DNA from: Paractinoplanes durhamensis
GTDB taxonomy: Bacteria > Actinomycetota > Actinomycetes > Mycobacteriales > Micromonosporaceae
Direction of reading: 5' to 3'
NCBI RefSeq assembly: GCF_016862175.1
Contig: NZ_BOML01000003.1
Coordinates: 62,001 to 126,000 of the forward strand
DNA length: 64,000 nt
Numbering within the stretch: the stretch's first letter is position 1; every line of letters starts with the position of its first letter. Positions 1-8,395 of this stretch are shown piece by piece. Under the pieces are notes generated by a model that worked only from the letters and a program-made list of their open reading frames with translations, was not told where the DNA came from and did no database searches. Position numbers and translations under genes: made by a program.

Positions 1-150
1 ATCGTGCACGGGGTGCCGCCGGCGCTGCTCACCGCGGCCCGCCGGCTGATGGGACGGCGGGGCGCGGGTTTCGGGCTGGCCACCGACGCCAGCCCGTACC
101 TCAATGCGTACGCGGGGGGCGTGGGCGGGGCTGGCAGCGGGGACAACTGA
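1..150 (+). CDS. 3' end of an unidentified protein (partial)
   Basis: Frame 1 is open from the window edge to a TGA at 148-150 and encodes 49 residues. The stretch ends in a glycine-rich tail (about [15 protein letters not shown]). The last 50 bases overlap the end of mutM on the other strand, as convergent genes here often do. I do not recognise the family from this fragment. An open frame of this length is not strong evidence in DNA this GC-rich, so this could be chance. Confidence 0.3.
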   Translation: MVHGVPPALLTAARRLMGRRGAGFGLATDASPYLNAYAGGVGGAGSGDN

Positions 151-958
151 ACGACGAGCGGTTCATGAACTGCTCGCGCCGGATCGGGGTGCCGCAGCGG
201 TGGCACGGTTCGCCCTCCCGGCCGTAGGCGTTGAGCGACCGGTCGAAGTAGCCGCTCTCCCCGTTCACGTTGACGTACAGCTCGTCGAAGCTGGTCCCGC
301 CGGCCTTGATCGCCTCGCCCAGCACGTCCCGCACGTCGGCGAGCAGCCGGCGCGCGGCCGGCCGGGTCAACTGGTCGGTGGGGCGGGCGCCGTGCAACTG
401 CGCCCGCCACAGTGCCTCGTCGGCGTAGATGTTGCCGACCCCGCTGATCAGCGTCTGGTCGAGCAGTGCCCGCTTGACCTCGGTGTGCTTGCCGCGCAGC
501 CGGGCCACGAACACCTCGTCGTCGAAGAGCGGGTCCATCGGGTCGCGGGCGATGTGCGCGATCTCGCCGGGCAGTTCCGCACCGTCCTCGGAGACCGCCA
601 GGCCGCCGAACGTGCGCTGGTCGACGAAGCGCAGCTGCGGCCCGCCGTCGGTGAACGTGAACCGGATCCGCAGGTGTTTCTCGTCCTCGGCCTCGGCCGG
701 CTGCATCAGCAGCTGGCCGCTCATGCCGAGGTGGCCGACGATCGCGTCACCGGAGTCGAGCGGCAGCCACAGGTATTTGCCGCGCCGGGACACCCCGACG
801 ATCGTGCGGCCGGTCAGCATCGCGATGAAGTGCGCGTCGCCGGGCAGGTGCCGCCGGATCGCGCGCGGGTGATGCACCTCGACGGTCGCGATGGTCCGGC
901 CGGCCACCCATGTGGCCAGGCCCTGCCGAACGGTCTCGACCTCTGGCAACTCGGGCAA
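101..958 (-). CDS. mutM: Formamidopyrimidine-DNA glycosylase (MutM/Fpg)
   Basis: Bifunctional base-excision repair enzyme that removes 8-oxoguanine and formamidopyrimidines and nicks the abasic site. The 285-aa product begins [14 protein letters not shown], with the catalytic Pro2 and Glu3 of the family, and has the conserved RRGKYLWL lysine near residue 60. It ends in a zinc finger (CHRC ... CPRC) followed by a short proline/arginine tail. The start is a TTG with AAGGAGG seven bases upstream, and it gives exactly the family N-terminus. It is the last gene of the minus-strand rsmD-to-mutM run; rnc-mutM neighbourhood is typical of actinobacteria. Confidence 0.97.
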   Translation of the reverse strand: MPELPEVETVRQGLATWVAGRTIATVEVHHPRAIRRHLPGDAHFIAMLTGRTIVGVSRRGKYLWLPLDSGDAIVGHLGMSGQLLMQPAEAEDEKHLRIRFTFTDGGPQLRFVDQRTFGGLAVSEDGAELPGEIAHIARDPMDPLFDDEVFVARLRGKHTEVKRALLDQTLISGVGNIYADEALWRAQLHGARPTDQLTRPAARRLLADVRDVLGEAIKAGGTSFDELYVNVNGESGYFDRSLNAYGREGEPCHRCGTPIRREQFMNRSSFSCPRCQPRPRPPRTH

Positions 959-1000
959 CTCGGGCCCTCCTTAAGCGAAAAGCAAGGGAGAAAAGCCTGG

Positions 1001-2203
1001 CTACAACGTGTACGGCCAGATCGTGATCAGGTAGGCGCCGTACCAGAGACCGAACGCCGCCCACGCCGTGATCGCCAGCACCGCCACCCGGGGGCGGGCG
1101 CGGGCGGCGGCGACGGCCGCCGGCAGCAGCGTCAACAGTACGGGCAGCAGCAGTCGCGGCTTCGAGTGGTAGAAACCGGCCTGCCCATAGACGAGCACCA
1201 TCGCCACGACCCCATAAACGGCCAGTGGTGGCCACGGTCTCCCGGCCAGGGCCACGCCGGCCGCGGCCAGGGCGGCCAGCAGGATCAGCGCCACGCTCAT
1301 CGGGATCCAGCCGTCGCCGCGGCTCAGCGTGTCGCTCAGGAAGAGCCAGGTGCTCCGCCCGTAGTCGAACGAGGTGCCCCAGCCGGCGGTCTGGATGCGG
1401 AACCAGGCACTCCAGTCGCCGACCCGCCAGCCCACCCAGGCCAGGAACAGCGGCACGCCGGCCATCGCGACCGCGGCGGCCAGCAGCGGCGGCCAGGGCT
1501 TGCGCGGGTTCCGGCGGACCGCCATCAGCGCGGCGACGGCGAGGGCGAGCGCGGCGGCGGCACCGGTCGGGCGGGTCAGGGCGGCGCCGAGCCCGAGCAG
1601 GCCGGCCGCCCACCACACCTGCCGGTGCGCGGCGACGAGCATCCCGGCGACAAGGGCAAGAAAGAGCGCTTCCGAGTACGCCATGGACAGCACCACCGAC
1701 ACCGGCGCGCTGCAGCAGATCGCGACGAGCGCCCAGCCGGTGCGCTTGCCGTACAGCGTGGTGCCGAGCAGGTGCAACGCCACCGCCGCGGCGATCGACG
1801 CCGTCCAGCTCACCAGCAGCGCCGCGCTCTGCGCGGAGAGACCGATCGCGGCGAAGCCGCGGATGAGCATCGGGTACAACGGGAAGAACGCCAGCTCATT
1901 GCCCTGCAACACATGCTGGGTGTCATAGGTGTACGAGTGGGGGTAGCCGTCCACCGCCACCCGCAGGAACCAGCCCGCGTCCCACACCAGCAGCCGCCCG
2001 CGCAGGCTCGTCCCGTCGGCGGCGGCGCTGCCCAGCCAGACCAGGATGAGCAGTTGGGCCACCCGGGTCAGGGCGAAGATCCCGACCGCGATGAGTACGC
2101 CCCGCCAGGCGCCGGCCGCGGTCCACAGGCTCGGCCGGCGCTCCTCGACCTGCTCGGCGCCCGGCCGACCGGCCTCCGGCTGCTCCGTCACCGCGACGCT
2201 CAC
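1001..2203 (-). CDS. Polytopic membrane mannosyltransferase-like protein (PIG-V type)
   Basis: A 400-aa protein with about nine hydrophobic segments and a short cytoplasmic N-terminus. The first extracytoplasmic loop carries [15 protein letters not shown] (residues 74-88), the acidic motif of PIG-V-like GT-C glycosyltransferases, which use polyprenyl-phosphate sugars. The GTG start overlaps the rnc stop (GTGA), so the two are probably translationally coupled. Its acceptor cannot be told from sequence; mannosylation of a lipid or secreted protein is inference. Confidence 0.72.
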   Translation of the reverse strand: MSVAVTEQPEAGRPGAEQVEERRPSLWTAAGAWRGVLIAVGIFALTRVAQLLILVWLGSAAADGTSLRGRLLVWDAGWFLRVAVDGYPHSYTYDTQHVLQGNELAFFPLYPMLIRGFAAIGLSAQSAALLVSWTASIAAAVALHLLGTTLYGKRTGWALVAICCSAPVSVVLSMAYSEALFLALVAGMLVAAHRQVWWAAGLLGLGAALTRPTGAAAALALAVAALMAVRRNPRKPWPPLLAAAVAMAGVPLFLAWVGWRVGDWSAWFRIQTAGWGTSFDYGRSTWLFLSDTLSRGDGWIPMSVALILLAALAAAGVALAGRPWPPLAVYGVVAMVLVYGQAGFYHSKPRLLLPVLLTLLPAAVAAARARPRVAVLAITAWAAFGLWYGAYLITIWPYTL

Positions 2204-3024
2204 TTCTGATCGTCGTCCTGCTTCTGGTCGTCATCCCGCTTCTGGTCGTCATCCCGCTTCTGGTCGTCATCCCGCTTCTGGTCGTCCAGGGTCTCGGCCT
2301 CGTCCGGGGCCTCGTTGCCCCGGTCGTTCAGGGTGCGCCACGCGGCCGCGGCGGCCCGCTGCTCCGCCTGCTTCTTGCTGCGCCCCTCGGAGCCGCCGTA
2401 CCGCTCGCCGGCCACCACCACCCAGGCGGTGAAGGTCTTGGCGTGGTCGGGGCCGGAGTCCTCGATCACGTAGTCCGGCACGCCCAGGCCGAGCGCCGCG
2501 GTGAGCTCCTGCAGGCTGGTCTTCCAGTCGAGCGCCGCGCCGCGGCCGGCCGACTCGGCCATCAGCGGGTCGAACAGCCGGTGGATCACCTCGCCCGCGG
2601 TGTCCAGGCCGTGCTCCAGGTAGATCGCGCCGAGCAGCGCCTCGAGGGTGTCGGCCAGGATGCTCGCCTTGTCCCGGCCGCCGGTGGTCTCCTCGCCCTT
2701 GCCGAGCAGCAGGTGCGGGCCGAGGCCGTGCGGGCCCAGGCTGCGGGCCACGTCGGCGAGCGCGTGCATGTTGACCACGCTGGCCCGCAGCTTGGCGAGC
2801 TGACCCTCGGGCAGGTCCGGGTGATTGTGGTAGAGCGCGGACGTGATCACCACACCGAGCACCGAGTCGCCCAGGAACTCCAGCCGCTCGTTGGTCGGCA
2901 GACCGCCGTTCTCGTACGCGTACGAGCGGTGGGTGAGGGCTCGTTCCAGCAGCGGGGGTTCGAAGGGGACTCCGAACGCCTCCTCCAGCGGGAGGGTGGG
3001 GGGCCGGCGGCGCTTATCCATCAT
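2200..3024 (-). CDS. rnc: Ribonuclease III with a charged repeat tail
   Basis: Endoribonuclease for double-stranded RNA, used in rRNA and mRNA processing. The 274-aa product has the RNase III signature [13 protein letters not shown] (about residues 44-57), the second acidic helix, and a dsRNA-binding domain at about 166-231. It then adds a tail of some 40 residues dominated by tandem DDDQKR hexapeptides, which the family does not have. The start overlaps the plsX stop by 11 bp; the stop overlaps the start of the mannosyltransferase-like gene. The tail is probably disordered and dispensable for catalysis (inference). Confidence 0.95.
   Translation of the reverse strand: MMDKRRRPPTLPLEEAFGVPFEPPLLERALTHRSYAYENGGLPTNERLEFLGDSVLGVVITSALYHNHPDLPEGQLAKLRASVVNMHALADVARSLGPHGLGPHLLLGKGEETTGGRDKASILADTLEALLGAIYLEHGLDTAGEVIHRLFDPLMAESAGRGAALDWKTSLQELTAALGLGVPDYVIEDSGPDHAKTFTAWVVVAGERYGGSEGRSKKQAEQRAAAAAWRTLNDRGNEAPDEAETLDDQKRDDDQKRDDDQKRDDDQKQDDDQK
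2203..2288 (-). repeat. 18-bp tandem repeat in the 3' end of rnc
   Basis: Three exact copies of an 18-bp unit (cttctggtcgtcatcccg on the plus strand) lie at 2221-2274. They are flanked by a diverged copy at 2203-2220 and a partial copy at 2275-2288. The array is in frame with rnc, encodes repeated DDDQKR, and stops directly at the rnc stop codon. Confidence 0.95.
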
Positions 3025-4072
3025 GGGACACCTCGTTGTGCGGGATCTGCTTGTCGTTAACGACGTGATCGACCATCGCCGTTACCGCGGCGCGTCGGTG
3101 CAGGTGGGCGGCGAGCGCGAGGCCGGCCGCGAGGTCGGGGCCGGATGCGGCGCCGTGGCAGACGACAACGGTGCCGCCGACGCCGAGCAGCATGGCGGCG
3201 CGGGGCGGGACGGCGTCCGGGTCGCCGGGCGGGCCGAGCCGGGCGTACGCCGTCTCCAGGCCCTTGAGCAGGATGTTTCCGGTGAAGCCGTCGGTCACCA
3301 CGACGTCGGCCACGTCGCCGGTCACGACGTCGTTGCCCTCGATCAGGCCCACGTAGCGGGCGCCGGCCGGCAGGTCGGCGGCCTCCAGCAGCGGCGGGAG
3401 GGCGCGGCGCAGGCGGTCGCCCTTGCCCTGTTCGGTACCGATGGTGAGCAGACCGACCCGGGGTGCGGCGATCTCGTGCACCACGGCGGCGAAGGCGGCG
3501 CCCAGGCGCGCGTGCATGACGACGAACTCTTTGTCCGGGTCGACGGCGGAACCCACGTCGAGCAGGACGAGACGGCCGGCGGCGCTGGGCAGCACGGCGG
3601 TCAGGGGTGGGCGGCGCACGCCGGGCCAGCGGCCGAGCACCCGGGCGGCCGACACGACGATCACGGCGGTGTTGCCGGCCGAGACGACGGCATCGGCCAG
3701 GCCGTCGGCCACGGCGCCGACGGCAGCGCGTACGCAAGCATCGGCAAGGTCTTGGGCCGTCGGAGCCGGCGCGTCCGCGCCGTGCTCGCCCGCCGTGATT
3801 TCGATGGTCAGCACGCTCAGGCGAGCGTGGTGCGCCGGATCCACGGCAGCACGAATCCGGTCGGCAGCCTCGGGCGGGCCGACCAGCAACAGATGAAGGG
3901 ACGGATCGGCCTGGAAGGCACGCAGAGCGCCGTCAACCACGACGGCGGGAGCGTGGTCCCCGCCGAGGAGGTCGACGGCGATCCGCGCGGTCGCCGACTC
4001 CGAATCCGGAGCCGGCGTGCCGGTGGTTCGCCGTAACCCAGGTGCGACCCGCCCGACGATCGGGCGCGTCAC
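3014..4072 (-). CDS. plsX: Phosphate acyltransferase PlsX
   Basis: Makes acyl-phosphate from acyl-ACP for phospholipid synthesis; peripheral membrane enzyme. The family N-terminus [13 protein letters not shown] and later motifs such as [16 protein letters not shown] are visible. The frame is open further upstream, but that would run through rpmF. The GTG at 4072, 12 bases after the rpmF stop with GAGGA directly before it, gives 352 aa, close to the usual length. The rpmF-plsX-rnc order is a classic bacterial cluster. The Shine-Dalgarno spacing is tight, so coupling to rpmF translation is likely. Confidence 0.93.
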   Translation of the reverse strand: MTRPIVGRVAPGLRRTTGTPAPDSESATARIAVDLLGGDHAPAVVVDGALRAFQADPSLHLLLVGPPEAADRIRAAVDPAHHARLSVLTIEITAGEHGADAPAPTAQDLADACVRAAVGAVADGLADAVVSAGNTAVIVVSAARVLGRWPGVRRPPLTAVLPSAAGRLVLLDVGSAVDPDKEFVVMHARLGAAFAAVVHEIAAPRVGLLTIGTEQGKGDRLRRALPPLLEAADLPAGARYVGLIEGNDVVTGDVADVVVTDGFTGNILLKGLETAYARLGPPGDPDAVPPRAAMLLGVGGTVVVCHGAASGPDLAAGLALAAHLHRRAAVTAMVDHVVNDKQIPHNEVSHDG

Positions 4073-4083
4073 TCCTCGTGGTC

Positions 4084-4257
4084 TCAGACCTCGAGGACCT
4101 GGCGGCCGTTGTAGGTGCCGCAGACCGAGCAAGCGGTGTGCGGCAGCTTCGGCGACTTGCACTGGGGGCAGGCCACGGTCGCAACCGCGGTCGCCTTCCA
4201 GTTCGCCCGGCGGGACCGGGTGTTGCTGCGCGACATCTTGCGCTTCGGGACGGCCAC
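4084..4257 (-). CDS. rpmF: 50S ribosomal protein L32
   Basis: A 57-aa gene starting with GTG (AGGAG upstream) and encoding [18 protein letters not shown] and onward. It has the zinc-ribbon pair CPQC and CSVC of the zinc-binding (C+) form of L32, then ends GRQVLEV. It sits six bases after the DUF177 gene and 12 bases before plsX, the standard DUF177-rpmF-plsX arrangement. The GTG start makes it easy to miss in ATG-based calling. Confidence 0.97.
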   Translation of the reverse strand: MAVPKRKMSRSNTRSRRANWKATAVATVACPQCKSPKLPHTACSVCGTYNGRQVLEV

Positions 4258-4262
4258 GGTTC

Positions 4263-4826
4263 CTACTCCTCAGATCCTTGAAGGTTGCGCAAAGCGGCCC
4301 AGCGGGAATCGACTTCCTCGTGGCTGTGATCAGCCGGAAGGTCGTCGAAATGCACCCCGCACTCGGGGCACAAGCCTGGGCAGTCCGGCCGGCAGAGCGG
4401 GGTGTTCGGCAGTGCGAGCACCACCGCGTCCCGGACCGCCGGCTCCAGGTCGATCAGGTCGCCCTGCATCCGGCCGACCTCGTCCTCGTCGGTCGTCTCC
4501 TCGGTAGTGCTGTCCTCGTAGGCGAACAGCTCCGCGATCGAGACGTCGAAGGACTGGTTGATCTCGTTGAGGCAGCGGCCGCACTCGCCCGAGAGCGAGC
4601 CACGGACGCTGCCACTGATGTAGACCCCCTCGGAGACCGACGTGAGCACGAGATCGAGCTCGACGTCCGACCCCTCGAGGACCGAGATCATCTCCAGGCT
4701 GAGGTCCGCCGGTGCCGGGATCACCCGTTCGAGGGCACGCGTCGCACCAGGCTGCCGCGGAAGCTTGGTCGTATCGACGACAAGCGGCTGCCTGGGATTC
4801 AGGTGACTCTTTGGTGACTTTGGCAT
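4263..4826 (-). CDS. YceD/DUF177 family protein
   Basis: 187-aa member of the DUF177 (YceD) family, which is linked to 23S rRNA accumulation in bacteria and plants. It has the characteristic acidic middle, a CGRCL motif near residue 100, and a C-terminal Cys cluster ([13 protein letters not shown]) that probably binds zinc. It lies directly upstream of rpmF, as in most bacteria, and downstream of the SepIVA-like gene, the order seen at Rv2925c-Rv2927c. Molecular function remains unsettled for the family. Confidence 0.9.
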   Translation of the reverse strand: MPKSPKSHLNPRQPLVVDTTKLPRQPGATRALERVIPAPADLSLEMISVLEGSDVELDLVLTSVSEGVYISGSVRGSLSGECGRCLNEINQSFDVSIAELFAYEDSTTEETTDEDEVGRMQGDLIDLEPAVRDAVVLALPNTPLCRPDCPGLCPECGVHFDDLPADHSHEEVDSRWAALRNLQGSEE

Positions 4827-4903
4827 GGTGTTGAGATCCTCAGCCGAAGGTAGGCCGACGGAAAAGAATACCTGGGCTGCTGGTGCAGCGTCGAATCGGG
4901 TGT

Positions 4904-5428
4904 TCAGAACGGGAGGGGACGTTCACTGTCCTCGCCCTGGAAAGTCCCGATCTCGCGTAGCGCATGCATCTTATCTCGGCCGCGCTCTATCGACGCGAGC
5001 GCCCGAGTCAGGAACTGCTCGAAGTTGGCCAGCGCGGTGTCGACGTAGTCGTCGACCTCCTCACGCAGGCGCTGGGCCTCACCGCGGGCCTCGGCGATGA
5101 TCCGGGCGCCCTCGTGCTCGGCGGAGACGGTGATCTCGTTGACCGAGACGAGCCGAGCGTGTTCCGTCTCACCCTCGCTGATGATCCGGTCGGCCTCGCG
5201 GCGGCCGGCCTCGATGATCCGGTCGCGCTCGTCGAGCACGGCGGCGGCCTTGCGGATCTCGGACGGCAGGCCCGACCGGAGCGCGTCGAGAAGATCGATC
5301 ATCTCGGCCCGGTCGTACATGAAGTTCGGCCGCGACATCGGGACGGATCGCGCATCCTGGACGCGTTCGATGATCTCGTCGATGCTGTCGAGCGGATCCA
5401 CCGGTCTCTCACTCCCGTCATCTAGCAC
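4904..5428 (-). CDS. DivIVA/SepIVA-like coiled-coil protein
   Basis: 174-aa soluble protein with a short N-terminal head and then a long amphipathic helical region (about residues 50-160) rich in Glu, Arg and Ala, with heptads typical of coiled coil. By position between DUF177 and coaD/rsmD it matches Rv2927c (SepIVA), a septum-site protein needed for division in mycobacteria. A role in septation or polar growth is inference from family and synteny; sequence divergence is large. The start at 5428 is the first Met; the start is not decided by a strong SD. Confidence 0.75.
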   Translation of the reverse strand: MLDDGSERPVDPLDSIDEIIERVQDARSVPMSRPNFMYDRAEMIDLLDALRSGLPSEIRKAAAVLDERDRIIEAGRREADRIISEGETEHARLVSVNEITVSAEHEGARIIAEARGEAQRLREEVDDYVDTALANFEQFLTRALASIERGRDKMHALREIGTFQGEDSERPLPF

Positions 5429-5495
5429 CCACGGAGCGTGGTGCGATCACGTTACTGCGCGACCGTCGCAGCCGTTTCCGGCGCGCCGGGAGCGG

Positions 5496-5975
5496 TCAGT
5501 TCTGCTTGAGACGCGCGACCAGCCGCTCGCCGACGAAGTCCGGGACGTACGCCGACGCGTCGCCACCCCACTTGACCACGTCTTTGACAAGACTGGAAGA
5601 CAGGAAGGAGTAAAGCGGATTCGTCGGCATGAACAGCGTCTCCACGCCGGACAGGCCGATGTTCATCTGCGCCATCTGCAACTCGTAATCGAAGTCGCTG
5701 ACCGCCCGCAGACCCTTGATCACCACGGCCGCACCCTGGGACTTGCAGAAGTCCACCAGGAGGCCGTGGAACGACGCGACCCGCACGTTCTCGTACTCCG
5801 CGGTTGCCTCGCGGAGCATCTCGATGCGCTCCTCGATGGCGAACAGGCCGGTCTTCGACTGGTTGATCAGAACGCCGATGATCACTTCGTCGAACAGCCG
5901 GCTGGCCCGCCCGACGATGTCGAGGTGACCGTTGGTGACCGGGTCGAAGGAGCCGGGACACACCGCTCGTCTCAT
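5496..5975 (-). CDS. coaD: Phosphopantetheine adenylyltransferase (PPAT)
   Basis: Fourth step of CoA synthesis: joins ATP and 4'-phosphopantetheine to give dephospho-CoA. The 159-aa product starts MRRAVCPGSFDPVTNGHLDI with the nucleotidyltransferase T/HxGH motif (TNGH), and has KGLRAVSDFDYELQMA and the C-terminal SSSLVKD segment. An upstream Met in frame would add six residues; the chosen ATG overlaps the rsmD stop by four bases (ATGA), and matches the family N-terminus. Cytoplasmic hexamer in known homologues. Confidence 0.97.
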   Translation of the reverse strand: MRRAVCPGSFDPVTNGHLDIVGRASRLFDEVIIGVLINQSKTGLFAIEERIEMLREATAEYENVRVASFHGLLVDFCKSQGAAVVIKGLRAVSDFDYELQMAQMNIGLSGVETLFMPTNPLYSFLSSSLVKDVVKWGGDASAYVPDFVGERLVARLKQN

Positions 5976-6535
5976 GATCGGCGACCGTACCAAAGAGTAG
6001 TCTCGCCGTAACGCCTACTGCGGTCGGCAGTGACGCCTTCCACCCAATTCATCGGGCCACCCCGGCGGGGCCGCTCGATCGCGATCACGGCGTCCTTGGT
6101 GAGCCAGTCGTTCGCCACCAGATCCTGTTGCAACTCGAGGATCTCGTCGGCGGTCACCGCGTACGGCGGGTCGGCGAAGATGACGTCGAACGGGCCACCC
6201 TCGGGCGGGCTGTCGAGAACCTGGGCCACCTTGCCGGTGACGAGCCGGGCCGCGGAACCGACCTTCAGCGTCGCGATGTTGTCGCGAATCGTGCGGGCGG
6301 CGCGAGCGTCCGATTCGACCAGAAGCGTGTAGGAAGCTCCCCGGGACAGAGCCTCCAGACCGGCGGCGCCCGAACCGGCATAAAGATCCACGAATCGCGC
6401 CCCCTCCAGGTCGATCATCGACTCGAGGGCGCTGAACAACGCTTCACGAACACGGTCCGAAGTGGGCCGGGTGCCGGCACCGGCCGGAGCGGCGAGCCGG
6501 CGGCCACCGTGCACACCGGCAATGATCCTGGTCAT
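5972..6535 (-). CDS. rsmD: 16S rRNA (guanine966-N2)-methyltransferase RsmD
   Basis: Rossmann-fold methyltransferase acting on small-subunit rRNA. The 187-aa product starts MTRIIAGVHGGRRL. It carries the SAM motif FVDLYAGSGAAGLEALSRGA and the catalytic IFADPPYAV (DPPY). The frame is open further upstream, but the Met at 6535 is the family start. It leads the rsmD-coaD pair, joined by an ATGA overlap. Confidence 0.95.
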   Translation of the reverse strand: MTRIIAGVHGGRRLAAPAGAGTRPTSDRVREALFSALESMIDLEGARFVDLYAGSGAAGLEALSRGASYTLLVESDARAARTIRDNIATLKVGSAARLVTGKVAQVLDSPPEGGPFDVIFADPPYAVTADEILELQQDLVANDWLTKDAVIAIERPRRGGPMNWVEGVTADRSRRYGETTLWYGRRS

Positions 6536-6873
6536 GCGGCCCCTCCGGGGTCGTTGGGTAGCACCGCTCGACGCTACTGCACCACTCACACAGGGCAATC
6601 GGCGTGTGAACAAATCCCCAGACGACGGACACGCTCAGCAGCGGAGAAACGTCGCTCGGTAGATGGAAGATCACGGATCAGTATCAACAGGCTTAACGTC
6701 CGCTGAGGCGTTTCGTAGATAGACGTAAGTAGCTATCGTCATCCCCCGTTGCACGGTAGTTACGGCACCGTGTCGACGACGACGTGGGGAGGCGTCGTCG
6801 GCGGCCTCGCCTCCGTCCTGGCGTCGGCCCTTCGCTTCCTCGCCGCCCCCTGATCCCCAACACAGGAGTAGGC
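6536..6873. other. Divergent intergenic region, rsmD / LPXTG gene
   Basis: 338 bases between the divergent rsmD and the surface-protein gene. It must hold promoters for both. I see no confident -10/-35 pair, RNA gene or repeat; small open frames in it show no family resemblance. Confidence 0.5.
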
Positions 6874-7893
6874 GTGAACCTGCTTAAATCCAAGCTTCGG
6901 CGCTCCGCGACGGTCATCGGCGGAGCGTTCCTGGGTCTCGCCGGCGTCGCGGCCTTCGCCGCGCCCGCGCTGGCCTGCGAAACCGAAATCACTCCCATCA
7001 GCAAGTGCGCGAACGCCGACGGCTCCTGGGTCGTCGAGTGGCAGGTCAAGAACAGCGAGTGGGACATCGCCGGCAAGATCACTGAGGTCAAGCTGCAGCC
7101 GTCCTCGTCGACGCTGACCGGCATCGAGGTCGGTTCCTTCCTGCCGAAGGAGAAGGACGGCGTCCTGACCGGCACCCAGAAGCTGCCGGCCGACGCCGAG
7201 AGCGCCCGCATCGCACTCCAGGGCACCTGGGAGTGGAACGGCGGCGGCTACGTGAGCTGGAGCGACAACTCGGTCCGCAAGCCGCACAACCTGTGCAAGC
7301 CGGAGGGGCCGACCACGCCGCCCACCGGGCCGACCACGAACCCGCCGACCAAGCCGACCACCAACCCGACGACCGGGCCGACGACTCCGCCGACCACGGC
7401 GACGACGACCGGTCCGACCACGCCGCCCACGACGGCGCCGACCACCACGCCGTCGGTCACCGCCACGCCGTCGGGTGGCTCCGAGACGCCGAGCCCGGCG
7501 AAGGAGCCGCAGTTCATCTACGACAACACCTGTGACACGTTCACGGTGGGCCTCGAGGTGCCGAAGGACTGGCCCGAGTCGATCACGGTGACCTTCAAGC
7601 CGTCCACGGGCGACTCGAAGACCATCACGGTCAAGCCCGGCGCGACCGGCACGGTCGAGTTCCCGGCGTCCGAGGGGCTGACCGTCACGGCCACCCCGAA
7701 GGGCTACGAGGACGAGGCCGCGAGCATCGCGTACGAGACCCCGGCGGACTGTGACTCCAACGGTGGCGGTGGCGGCCTGCCCGTCACCGGTGCCGCCGCG
7801 GGTGGCATCGCCGGTGGCGCCGCGGCCCTGCTGGCCGTCGGTGGTGGCCTGTTCTTCATGGCCCGTCGCCGCAAGGTGAAGTTCACCGCCTGA
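6874..7893 (+). CDS. LPXTG cell-wall-anchored surface protein
   Basis: 339-aa exported protein. It starts at a GTG with AGGAG five bases upstream; the frame is open further upstream but lacks that RBS. Order of parts: basic N-terminus and hydrophobic signal peptide ending APALA before Cys; a beta-rich domain (about residues 35-150); a Thr/Pro-rich linker of PTTPP-type repeats; a second small domain with one Cys pair; Gly-rich spacer; LPVTG sorting signal (residues 302-306); hydrophobic helix; and RRRKVK tail. Sortase would link it to peptidoglycan. No sortase gene is in the window. Ligand or role unknown. It interrupts the otherwise housekeeping rsmD-recG neighbourhood. Confidence 0.88.
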   Translation: MNLLKSKLRRSATVIGGAFLGLAGVAAFAAPALACETEITPISKCANADGSWVVEWQVKNSEWDIAGKITEVKLQPSSSTLTGIEVGSFLPKEKDGVLTGTQKLPADAESARIALQGTWEWNGGGYVSWSDNSVRKPHNLCKPEGPTTPPTGPTTNPPTKPTTNPTTGPTTPPTTATTTGPTTPPTTAPTTTPSVTATPSGGSETPSPAKEPQFIYDNTCDTFTVGLEVPKDWPESITVTFKPSTGDSKTITVKPGATGTVEFPASEGLTVTATPKGYEDEAASIAYETPADCDSNGGGGGLPVTGAAAGGIAGGAAALLAVGGGLFFMARRRKVKFTA

Positions 7894-7912
7894 CGCTGCA
7901 GCTGACCGAGAA

Positions 7913-7946
7913 GGGCGCGCTGATCCTGGATCAGCGCGCCCTTTCT
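7913..7946 (+). terminator. Rho-independent terminator after the LPXTG gene
   Basis: GGGCGCGCTGATCC and its exact complement meet around a single central T (7913-7941), giving a stem of about 13 bp, followed by TTTCTGTT. It begins 20 bases after the stop codon. Confidence 0.88.
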
Positions 7947-7975
7947 GTTGCTGACGGCCGGCGCGGACGTTTGCT

Positions 7976-8064
7976 TTGCTGACGGCCGGTCGACTGTCTT
8001 TGCTAGAGGCCGGTCGACTGTCGTTGCTAGAGGCCGGTCGACTGTCTTTGCTAGAGGCCGGTCG
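7976..8064. repeat. 24-bp tandem repeat over the DUF952 stop codon
   Basis: Copies at 7976-7999, 8000-8023 and 8024-8047 plus a partial copy at 8048-8064, with the consensus ttgctagaggccggtcgac followed by tgtct. A looser copy starts near 7948. The partial copy contains the DUF952 stop (cta on the plus strand, 8051-8053); the next copies repeat that stop 24 and 48 bases downstream in the same frame. Confidence 0.93.
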
Positions 8065-8395
8065 GCCTCGAAAACGTGCCGTCCGCGTCCGGGTGGTACT
8101 CGGTCACCGCCACCACCGCGTCGAGCGGCAGCGCGGCGTAGATGTGCGGGAAGAGATTGCCGTCGGGGTGCGGCGGGTCGCCCTCCTCCCAGGTCACCTC
8201 GACCGGCAGGCGGGACTCGTCGATGTGCAGCAGGAGCAGGTCGGGCCGGCCGCGGAAGAGCGCCGTCGCCGGCCCGCTCACCTGCTCGGCCGTGGAGCAG
8301 TGGATATAGCCCTGGGTGGCGAGCGTGTCGCCCTCGTAGACGCCCTTGGTGAGTGCGTCCTCCCAGGTGGCCCGGGGGCAGATGTGCAGGATCAT
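8051..8395 (-). CDS. DUF952 family protein
   Basis: 114-aa cytoplasmic protein starting MILHICPRATWEDA, with the family's GYIHCSTAEQV segment and a FPHIYAALPLDAVV segment. DUF952 proteins are small, ADP-ribosyltransferase-fold-like and of unproven function. The ATG overlaps the recG stop (ATGA), so it is expressed with recG. Its 3' end is embedded in a tandem repeat that reiterates the stop codon. Confidence 0.85.
   Translation of the reverse strand: MILHICPRATWEDALTKGVYEGDTLATQGYIHCSTAEQVSGPATALFRGRPDLLLLHIDESRLPVEVTWEEGDPPHPDGNLFPHIYAALPLDAVVAVTEYHPDADGTFSRPTGL

Noticed and set aside
104..2209. 700-codon open frame opposite mutM and the membrane protein
   Set aside because: It mirrors codon positions of two well-supported genes. 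High GC at third positions creates long antisense frames; the product has no family resemblance.
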